Shown here: positions 1-5,645 of the stretch, piece after piece
Position numbering within the stretch: position 1 is the stretch's first letter
Layout of the letters: the number at the start of each line of letters is the position of its first letter
Assembly: GCA_037440545.1 (NCBI GenBank)
Contig: JBBITX010000068.1
Coordinates: forward strand, 1 to 6,237
Source of the DNA: JAVZIQ01 sp037440545
Lineage (GTDB): Archaea > Thermoproteota > Bathyarchaeia > Bathyarchaeales > Bathycorpusculaceae
Length of the DNA: 6,237 nt
Reading direction: 5' to 3'
Notes under the pieces: generated by a model
The model's database searches: none
What the model was told of the DNA's origin: nothing
What the model saw: only the letters and a program-made list of their open reading frames with translations
Program-made: the position numbers and the translations under genes

Positions 1-93
1 ATTTAAGACTTCCCATCTTAAAGTTATAAAATTACTTCATAAACATGCATTATATCTAAAAATTGATTAGGCTTATAATAAGGCAATACTCTT
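1..93. other. AT-rich non-coding sequence downstream of the small-subunit gene
   Basis: No coding region is supported here on either strand. The sequence is strongly AT-rich and lies behind the stop codon of the minus-strand small-subunit gene. It contains A/T tracts, described separately as a possible terminator, and a TTATAAAA string near 24-31 that could be a TATA element of a neighbouring gene outside the window but could equally be chance in such AT-rich DNA. Confidence 0.5.
58..84 (-). terminator. possible transcription terminator of the AOR-transhydroxylase cluster
   Basis: Read on the minus strand, about 10 bases after the small-subunit stop codon there is a short imperfect inverted repeat (CTTA-TTA-TAAG core, 84-72) followed by a run of five T residues (62-58). 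Archaeal termination relies mainly on T-tracts on the coding strand, so the T run is the more meaningful part; the stem is only four pairs and weak. Further T-rich stretches follow towards position 1. Low confidence, because such strings are common in AT-rich DNA. Confidence 0.3.
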
Positions 94-939
94 TTAGACT
101 TTTTCAAGGAAAATATACCCTAAGTATATGCTTTTTTCGATTTTTATGTCTATTTTTTCTGTTTTGTAGTGGGGGTGGGTTAGGGTTAATGTGTATTCCG
201 CTGGTTCGAGTTCTTGGATTTCGAAGTCTCCGTAGTTGTTTGTGTAGGTGTTTTTCGTTTGGCCTGTTTGTTTGTTTATCAGGGTTATTTTTACGTTTTC
301 TGCACATTCATCTGTATCTTTGAATACTACGGTTCCTGACAGTATATTTTTGATTATTTTGTGGAGGGCTACGTAGTGGATGTTTGGTTTTGTGCCGTAT
401 TCTGGGTGGTATGGTTCAGCTTTTCCTTGGGCTATTTGGTTGTAGACGCTGCTTTTTGGGTTTTCCAAGTCTCCGAAAGTCAAGGCGCCTGTTGGGCATG
501 CCTGTACGCATCTTGGTTCTTTCCAGCCTTTATCTAGGAGGTGGCCGCATAAAGTGCATTTTTGAGGCAGTTTTTTCTCTTCGTTCCAGAATATGACTTT
601 GTAAGGACACGCTTCTAAAATTTGTTTTTGGTTGTAAGCTTTTTCAGGGTCTATTATTACAATGCCGTCTGGCCTTTTATATACAGCGTTGTTTTTAGCG
701 TTTTTTATGCATGGGGCTTCGTCGCAGTGCATGCATGTTATGGGCATGTTGGCCACATTTACATGGGGGTATTGTCCATGCTCTTTGGTTATTATGCGTA
801 TCCATTGATGACCGTGCCTCGGCTGAGCCGCAGAGTATGGCGGGTAGTCGTTATTCCAGAACTCGTCCTTGCACGCCAAGAAGCAGTTGTAGCATGCATT
901 ACATTTTGATATGTCTACAATTATAGTCCACTTAGCCAT
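94..939 (-). CDS. athS: transhydroxylase small (beta) subunit, three [4Fe-4S] clusters plus C-terminal beta-domain
   Basis: This is the electron-transfer partner of the large subunit encoded just upstream. The protein is 281 residues from the ATG at 939. Residues 1-190 form a ferredoxin-type domain of the DMSO-reductase B-subunit family. Cluster cysteines are C13, C16, C19, C23; C69, C72, C77; C111; C128, C131; C144, C148, making 12 in all, enough for three [4Fe-4S] clusters. The usual four-cluster subunits have 16; here the third motif has shrunk to one cysteine before PYKV, and the fourth cysteine of the second motif is lost. As I recall it, the Pelobacter acidigallici small subunit has the same reduced pattern. 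Residues ~198-281 form a separate beta-rich domain (GTVVF, NNYGDFEIQELEPAEYTL) of prealbumin/Cna-B type, also present in Pelobacter. No signal peptide or membrane segment is seen, so it should be cytoplasmic. In-frame GTG (954) and ATG (945) starts exist, but AAGGT sits about six bases before the ATG at 939. The large-subunit stop ends at 942, so translation is probably coupled. From about codon 60, codon choice differs from the neighbours (mostly AAA, GAA, AAC, TAC). Confidence 0.9.
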   Translation of the reverse strand: MAKWTIIVDISKCNACYNCFLACKDEFWNNDYPPYSAAQPRHGHQWIRIITKEHGQYPHVNVANMPITCMHCDEAPCIKNAKNNAVYKRPDGIVIIDPEKAYNQKQILEACPYKVIFWNEEKKLPQKCTLCGHLLDKGWKEPRCVQACPTGALTFGDLENPKSSVYNQIAQGKAEPYHPEYGTKPNIHYVALHKIIKNILSGTVVFKDTDECAENVKITLINKQTGQTKNTYTNNYGDFEIQELEPAEYTLTLTHPHYKTEKIDIKIEKSIYLGYIFLEKV

Positions 940-941
940 TT

Positions 942-3533
942 TCATACCTTCCACTTTTCAATTTCCACGAGGCAGGAGTTAGGAGCCATTCCATAGGCGT
1001 TCTTAGATATAACCCTTGAAGGCGTTAAAAGGTTAAGGCATCCTCCACGATCAACTGATTTGGGATCTCCAGGCTCTCCTATGGGATCGTAAACATTACA
1101 AGACTCCCAGCTGTGAACCACGCCAGGCCTCACCCTCTCAGTGACTTTCGCCACACACAAAACTGAACCCCTATCGTTAAACACTCTAACTATATCTCCG
1201 TTTCCGATGCCTCGCGCTCCAGCATCCTTCGGATTTATGCGTATCACCCAGTAGTAATGTCCATCTTCTTTGAGAACACGATGCTCGGGAATTTCATTAA
1301 CCCAAACTCCCTTTCCATCATAGTGTGTGTGATATGAATATCGTGGATGAGGAGTGATTAACTGTAAAGGATATTTACTGGCTAGATCGCTTAAGTGTCC
1401 CTCCCAGGAGGGGATGTAACGTGGAATTGGAGGTCTCTCCTCGTCTTTAGGATCAAATCTTTCTAAGGATTTAGAGAAGAACTCTATTTTTCCAGTGGGT
1501 GTGGCGAGGCCCAATTTGTCTTTTGGAACATCTGAAGGCGCTGGACCCCAGTCCGGCGTGTCCCTCGGTCTCCCTTCATAGAACCATCGGAGGGCGGGTG
1601 TTGGCTTGTAGGGCTTTGGAAGAGGAACAACAAAGTATCCTTTCTTTTTAAATTCTTCCCATGAAATGTATTTGGATATGTCTGTGACTTCAAACATCCT
1701 CTTAACCCAGTCAAGATCAGTCATGCCTCCTTCAGTGAACTCATCGTAAAACCCAAGCCTTTTAGCTAGCTCAGCGAATATCATGTAATCGCTTTTAGAC
1801 TCGCCTAAGGGCTCTATGCACTTCATATGCAGAACTATCACTCGGTGGTTGGTTCCACAAGATGAATGCGGAATATAACCTGAACAGCTTGCCCATTCGC
1901 TTATGTCCCACCGTTCAAAGTTTGTGGTGGCTGGAAGTATGATGTCAGCGAATTTTGCTTCAGGCTCGTTTCTCCATGGAGTTTGATTTACAACGAATTC
2001 AAGTTTGGGGCTCCGATACATTTGAATCCACCTGTTTGTCTCAGTCATTGTACCTATATAGGAGCCTCCAACTCTGTAAAGCATTTTAGCTTCACTGTAA
2101 CCAGGGGCAGGGTACCTATGGGTTGCAAACTGGTTTTCAATGGAGCCTCTTCCCTTCCATTCCACCGGCGGGTTTAAAAAGCATTCAGGCATATGCAGCC
2201 TTGGAATCTGCTGGGCTACTGGGCAAATTGTGGGTTTTTTAACCATACCTCTCCCTAAAAGCTCATACAAAGCCCCTGTTTTTATTGGATCTCCAGCTAT
2301 TCCCCCCTCGGCGTATCCTGGAAAATAGAAAAATGCGTTAAACGGGGCTCCCTGGGTTGTTCCCCAAATGTTCACTCCAGGCTTTCCCAATCCCTGCATG
2401 GCGGCTAAACAAACCATAAGCCTAGCCCATTCAGTGCCGTAGGCAGCTCTGCAGGCTCCTCCCCACCCTCCCACGCCTCCTGCGGCAAGCATGGTCCTCT
2501 TAGAAGACCATTCTCTGGCCAGGGCTATTATTTCCCTTGCAGGTACATCTGTATGCGTTTCAGCCCATTTGGGAGTTTTAGGAGTTCCATCATCTTTTCC
2601 AAGAACATAATCTGTAAATTTGTCAAAGCCATATGTGCGATTGGCAACGTATTCCTTGTCGTATCTCTCTTCAGTTATCCAAACGTATGCTATTGCAAGG
2701 GCAAGAGCTGCGTCTGTTCCAGGCCTCGGGGCAAACCATTTATCCGCATATAAAGCAGCAGTATAATTGTAAAAGGGGTCTATGAAAACCATTTTAACTC
2801 CTAAGTCTTTTAGCCATTGCCTCCATGGAGCAGACTCGTAACCTTGATAGCCAATAGCGCGGGTTGAGTCAGGATCAGATGACCAGAAAACTATCATTTC
2901 ACAATGTTTTAAGGCGTCCTCTAGCAGGTCGTATTGTTCTGGAACCCCTAACCGCCACTGAAAGCCCCATGTATGCATTGCTCCCCAATGCCATCCTTCC
3001 CAGCTGTCAGGGTTATGTTCAACAGCTGTAAATCCTAGCAGGTTGAAGAACCTGTAAAAAGCGCTGTGACGATAGCCTATATTCCCCCATTCATAATGGG
3101 AGGATGTTGTTGCAGTTATGGCTGCTGGGCCATGCTTCCTTTTTAAGCGTTCTATCTCCTCTGTAATTATGTTTAGGGCTTCTTCCCAGCTTATCTTAAC
3201 AAACTTTGATTTGCCCCTTTTCTCCGGATTTCTCTCCCCTTCAGGGTTAAAATCTTCTCTTATAAGAGGGTGAAGAGTCCTTTCAGGGGAGTAAACTCTA
3301 GATCTGGCAGCTAGAACATAGGGGGCAAGCAGGGTTTTCCTAGGAGGGGAAAAAACTCTGTTTCGAGCTTCAATAACCCATGACTCAGCGTCGTCGGAGC
3401 TGAACTCAATGGGGGTTACACGTATTATTATTCCATTTTTCACATATACGAATACAGGTCCTCCCACTGTGCAGTTTGTGAAAACTTTTGTGCCGTCTTC
3501 CAAAATCTTTCCAAAACCTGTTTCAGGCTCCAT
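942..3533 (-). CDS. athL: pyrogallol-phloroglucinol transhydroxylase-like large (alpha) subunit, molybdopterin enzyme
   Basis: An 863-residue member of the DMSO-reductase (MopB) superfamily, close to the ~875-residue Pelobacter acidigallici enzyme, which transfers a hydroxyl from 1,2,3,5-tetrahydroxybenzene to pyrogallol, giving phloroglucinol without net redox change. Against the Pelobacter sequence recalled from memory, the active-site residues are kept: H146 (Pelobacter H144), Y154 and R155 (Y152, R153), D176 (D174), S177 (S175, the Mo ligand), W178 (W176), W357 (W354), Y407 (Y404) and Y553 (Y560). Long stretches match, such as HNPDSWEGWHWG, WRLG.PEQYDLLED, FYFPGYAEGGI and NFERWDISE. The N-terminus has a single cysteine (C21), so the usual [4Fe-4S] cluster of this superfamily is absent, as in Pelobacter. 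The C-terminal dinucleotide-binding domain spans about 722-850. No Tat signal is present, so it is cytoplasmic, unlike many exported relatives. The start at 3533 gives about ten more N-terminal residues than Pelobacter. It pairs with the iron-sulfur subunit two bases downstream. The family is near certain; exact substrate and whether the metal is Mo or W are not shown. Confidence 0.92.
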   Translation of the reverse strand: MEPETGFGKILEDGTKVFTNCTVGGPVFVYVKNGIIIRVTPIEFSSDDAESWVIEARNRVFSPPRKTLLAPYVLAARSRVYSPERTLHPLIREDFNPEGERNPEKRGKSKFVKISWEEALNIITEEIERLKRKHGPAAITATTSSHYEWGNIGYRHSAFYRFFNLLGFTAVEHNPDSWEGWHWGAMHTWGFQWRLGVPEQYDLLEDALKHCEMIVFWSSDPDSTRAIGYQGYESAPWRQWLKDLGVKMVFIDPFYNYTAALYADKWFAPRPGTDAALALAIAYVWITEERYDKEYVANRTYGFDKFTDYVLGKDDGTPKTPKWAETHTDVPAREIIALAREWSSKRTMLAAGGVGGWGGACRAAYGTEWARLMVCLAAMQGLGKPGVNIWGTTQGAPFNAFFYFPGYAEGGIAGDPIKTGALYELLGRGMVKKPTICPVAQQIPRLHMPECFLNPPVEWKGRGSIENQFATHRYPAPGYSEAKMLYRVGGSYIGTMTETNRWIQMYRSPKLEFVVNQTPWRNEPEAKFADIILPATTNFERWDISEWASCSGYIPHSSCGTNHRVIVLHMKCIEPLGESKSDYMIFAELAKRLGFYDEFTEGGMTDLDWVKRMFEVTDISKYISWEEFKKKGYFVVPLPKPYKPTPALRWFYEGRPRDTPDWGPAPSDVPKDKLGLATPTGKIEFFSKSLERFDPKDEERPPIPRYIPSWEGHLSDLASKYPLQLITPHPRYSYHTHYDGKGVWVNEIPEHRVLKEDGHYYWVIRINPKDAGARGIGNGDIVRVFNDRGSVLCVAKVTERVRPGVVHSWESCNVYDPIGEPGDPKSVDRGGCLNLLTPSRVISKNAYGMAPNSCLVEIEKWKV

Positions 3534-3570
3534 TTAATATACGCCCAACCTTCAGCTTATTCCCCACTGA

Positions 3571-3580
3571 AATTTATAAC
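3571..3580 (-). promoter_or_regulatory. TATA-box candidate for the transhydroxylase genes
   Basis: On the minus strand GTTATAAATT lies 38-47 bases upstream of the large-subunit ATG at 3533. Archaeal transcription starts about 25 bases after the TATA box, which would put the start near 3547 and leave a leader of roughly 15 bases. A GAAGGT string about 13-18 bases before the ATG is too far away for a strong ribosome binding site. This suggests the transhydroxylase pair can be transcribed separately from the upstream aldehyde oxidoreductase gene, although read-through from that gene remains possible. Confidence 0.5.
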
Positions 3581-3628
3581 TTGCCATATTAAAGTTGACT
3601 AAGAACAAATAGTTGGAGAAAGTTTTAA

Positions 3629-5479
3629 TTAAAGCACGTTTGCGACGTATTCAAGGTTTAATTCTTTCAGCTTCTCTTTTGTGGGCACTCCTTTTTCGTC
3701 CCAACCGCGTGTTTTGTAGTATTCCTTGAGAAGAATCTCTTCTTCAAAGATTTGGCCCTTGGATGGGCTGTCATCTCTTGGAACAGGTTCTTTTGTTATT
3801 CTTTCCGGCATTTTATCGTATTTTCCATCTATGCCATCTCTGGCGTTTATTGCCCTTTCAAGGTTGAATATCCTCTCGCCAACTTGTAGCAGATACCTTG
3901 AATCTTTGAACCCTTCAACGCCTGTTACAGCGTATAAAACCTTCGCGTATAAGTCTAAGGATAAACCGCAGAATGTTGATACAAAAACGCACCATATTCC
4001 TGTTTCGTATGCAGCTGTTTCATCCTGGCAGTATTTGGCTATTTCTCCCTTACCCTCAGTTGTGAAGGGATCGACATTTCTGCCTTTAAATGGAACCCCA
4101 AACTCTTCATATGTGCTGAATCCAATGGTGTGGCTTGCCCCTATGGGAGATGTAGCTATATTAAGCCCGTAAGCCTTAGCCCTTCTTGGATCGTGGGCTG
4201 GAATCTCAAGACCTTTCACATGCATTGCATATTTTTCAGCCCCTCTTCCTATAATTTCTGCAGCTTTTCTTACGCCTTCTCCAAGTATGCTTCCTATGCC
4301 AATTTTAAGGGCTATTTTCTTTACAAGTTCTGGAATGACCTCTGGATTGCCCCATTTAAGTTCAAGGCCGTCTGCTTCGCCCTTGCCTATCACTCCTTTT
4401 TCATAAAGTTCCGTTGCAAAGCTTATGGCGCTTCCTGTTGATATTGTGTCTAACCCATAAATGTCGCATAACATACTTGCATATGTGATGGATTCAATGT
4501 TGATGTTTCCAAGGTTCCCTCCAAAAGACCAGTGAGACTCATACTCTGGGAAGTCCCAGACTGTGCCTGCATAGGGTCCCTTGGTAATTTTGAAAATCTT
4601 ACCGCAGCGGATTATGCATCCATAACAGCCGTAATGTTTAACAACGTATTTTGCCAAGTTTCCAGGCTCAAACATCTCCACTCCTGAAAGTTTTTCCTGT
4701 CTGTAGTTATATGTTGGGAAGCATCCAGTAATATACTCACCGTAAACTGCACAGTTTGTTCCAAGCTTATGGAGGCCGTCAAATATTGGACTTTTCTTAA
4801 GAGTTTCCACCTCTTCCCTTACAGCTTCATCTAGGGTTTTCTCATCGTAAACATCAGGCTTTCCTTCGCCTTTAACTACAATGGCCTTCAGGTTTTTAGA
4901 TCCCATAACTGCCCCTCCACCCCCCCTTCCAGCCGTTCTCATGTCGTCCGTAACTATTGCAGATAATGGCACCAGCCTCTCTCCAGCCGGGCCGATCATT
5001 ATCATCCTCGCCCTTTTGTCAGTTTCATCCCATATGAACTCCCTAGCCGCATTGGTTGTCATACCCCAAATTGTTTCAGCATCTTTGAAAACAACCTCAT
5101 CTCCGTCCAAATATATGTAAACAGGTTTTTCAGCCCTTCCACTTACTATTATAGCGTCGTAGCCCGCAAACTTAAGCTCAGCCCCAAAAAAGCCTCCTCC
5201 TACAGATCTAAAATATGTGCCTGTTAAAGGAGACTTAAACTGGGCCATCCACCTGTGAGCCCCAAGAACTTTCGTACCAGTTAATGGTCCTAGGCTAATA
5301 ACCAAATCATTCTCAGAACTTAGCGGATCAACGCCTTTCGAAAGCTCCTTCCACAAAAGCCATGCGCCTAAACCTCTGCCTCCTATGAAATTTTTAACAG
5401 CTCCGCCTTCCAAAGGCTCTGAAAAAGCCTTATTTCCAGAAAGGTTTATCCTTAAAATTTTCCCCATATACCCATACAT
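3629..5479 (-). CDS. aor: aldehyde:ferredoxin oxidoreductase family protein (tungsten-type)
   Basis: Tungsten-bispterin enzymes of this family oxidise aldehydes to carboxylic acids with ferredoxin, or run in reverse, in the cytoplasm. From the ATG at 5479 the protein is 616 residues, a normal family length, and opens with MYGYMGKILRINLSG, the typical family N-terminus. Other hallmarks are FIGGRGLG (31-38), AGRGGGGAVMGSKNLKAIV (183-201), cluster cysteines C285, C288 and C292 (CYGCIIRC), PEYE (311-314), the pterin motif DIYGLD (339-344), and H450 in SPIGASH near the catalytic His of Pyrococcus furiosus AOR. The fourth cluster cysteine is probably C497, with C504 an alternative; the second pterin motif, DxxGLC in P. 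furiosus, reads ETGIWC. The inter-subunit mono-iron ExxH motif is not seen (ESIT at 329-332). The reading frame is open back to an ATG at 5545, but the TATA box would then lie inside the gene, so 5479 is preferred. It lies upstream of, and in line with, the transhydroxylase genes. Substrate unknown; aromatic aldehydes are a context-based guess. Confidence 0.9.
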   Translation of the reverse strand: MYGYMGKILRINLSGNKAFSEPLEGGAVKNFIGGRGLGAWLLWKELSKGVDPLSSENDLVISLGPLTGTKVLGAHRWMAQFKSPLTGTYFRSVGGGFFGAELKFAGYDAIIVSGRAEKPVYIYLDGDEVVFKDAETIWGMTTNAAREFIWDETDKRARMIMIGPAGERLVPLSAIVTDDMRTAGRGGGGAVMGSKNLKAIVVKGEGKPDVYDEKTLDEAVREEVETLKKSPIFDGLHKLGTNCAVYGEYITGCFPTYNYRQEKLSGVEMFEPGNLAKYVVKHYGCYGCIIRCGKIFKITKGPYAGTVWDFPEYESHWSFGGNLGNINIESITYASMLCDIYGLDTISTGSAISFATELYEKGVIGKGEADGLELKWGNPEVIPELVKKIALKIGIGSILGEGVRKAAEIIGRGAEKYAMHVKGLEIPAHDPRRAKAYGLNIATSPIGASHTIGFSTYEEFGVPFKGRNVDPFTTEGKGEIAKYCQDETAAYETGIWCVFVSTFCGLSLDLYAKVLYAVTGVEGFKDSRYLLQVGERIFNLERAINARDGIDGKYDKMPERITKEPVPRDDSPSKGQIFEEEILLKEYYKTRGWDEKGVPTKEKLKELNLEYVANVL

Positions 5480-5511
5480 GTATACCACAGACTCATGTAC
5501 TACTTTAATTG

Positions 5512-5526
5512 TTATATAAAATTTCT
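5512..5526 (-). promoter_or_regulatory. BRE/TATA promoter of the aldehyde oxidoreductase gene
   Basis: On the minus strand AGAAAT (5526-5521) is followed directly by TTTATATAA (5520-5512), a purine-rich BRE plus TATA arrangement typical of archaeal promoters. The TATA box is 33-41 bases before the ATG at 5479, predicting transcription from about 5488 and an almost leaderless mRNA. This placement is the main reason for choosing 5479 rather than the farther in-frame ATG at 5545 as the translation start. Confidence 0.6.
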
Positions 5527-5547
5527 GCATGCTCACTGGGAGCATGC
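5527..5547. promoter_or_regulatory. perfect 8-base inverted repeat, candidate regulator binding site
   Basis: GCATGCTC (5527-5534) and GAGCATGC (5540-5547) form a perfect inverted repeat with a five-base spacer. It abuts the BRE of the oxidoreductase promoter and sits about 43 bases upstream of the TATA-like element of the divergent plus-strand gene. Archaeal activators often bind just upstream of the BRE, and repressors that overlap it block TFB/TBP, so this is a good candidate operator for a dimeric regulator. As transcription of the oxidoreductase should start downstream of it, an RNA hairpin role is unlikely. Confidence 0.5.
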
Positions 5548-5589
5548 GGCTCCTCTAATAAATAATCTTGGATAACTCAGAACAGGCAT

Positions 5590-5603
5590 TTTAAAATATT
5601 TAT
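5590..5603 (+). promoter_or_regulatory. TATA-like element for the divergent luciferase-like oxidoreductase gene
   Basis: TTTAAAATATTTAT lies about 43-56 bases before the ATG at 5646. Transcription would start near 5617-5622, leaving a leader of roughly 25 bases that contains the AAGGTG ribosome binding site at 5635-5640. The element is AT-rich without a sharp consensus, so the exact box is uncertain. Confidence 0.4.
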
Positions 5604-5634
5604 TTCAATCCTAATGGAAAATAGTTGATGTCAG

Positions 5635-5640
5635 AAGGTG
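5635..5640 (+). promoter_or_regulatory. ribosome binding site AAGGTG deciding the start at 5646
   Basis: AAGGTG complements the anti-Shine-Dalgarno end of 16S rRNA (CACCT) and stands five bases before the ATG at 5646. The alternative in-frame ATG at 5628 would place this site inside the coding sequence and has no comparable motif before it. MKFGV at 5646 is also the usual way this protein family begins. Confidence 0.55.
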
Positions 5641-5645
5641 TAGAG

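Noticed and set aside
104..307. Minus-strand 67-residue frame within the small-subunit gene
   Set aside because: It is a shifted frame inside the coding sequence, low in complexity (Asn, Arg, Pro, Lys), with no motif or start signal.
63..909. Plus-strand open frames of 70-95 residues opposite the small-subunit gene (63-323, 384-596, 622-909, 711-926)
   Set aside because: They lie wholly or mostly antisense to a well-supported iron-sulfur protein and result from its A/C-ending codon bias. Their translations are Cys/Phe/Leu-rich without recognisable motifs.
1484..2753. Small frames inside the large-subunit gene on both strands
   Set aside because: All overlap a continuous 863-residue frame with family-wide conserved motifs; none has its own recognisable product.
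942..3533. Acetylene hydratase or exported catechol dehydroxylase as the identity of the large subunit
   Set aside because: Acetylene hydratase binds the metal through Cys and carries an N-terminal [4Fe-4S] motif; here a Ser stands at the ligand position and the motif is absent. Many catechol dehydroxylases have a Tat signal, which is missing here.
3534..3628. Small gene or RNA in the gap between the oxidoreductase stop and the large-subunit start
   Set aside because: Only a TATA-like element is seen. There is no open frame with a start signal and no stable stem.
4913..4928. C-rich run as a possible structural or regulatory element
   Set aside because: It encodes the conserved glycine-rich GRGGGGA segment of the aldehyde oxidoreductase, which explains it.
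3726..5120. Plus-strand frames of 79-148 residues opposite the aldehyde oxidoreductase
   Set aside because: They are antisense shadows of a conserved gene without domains or credible start signals.
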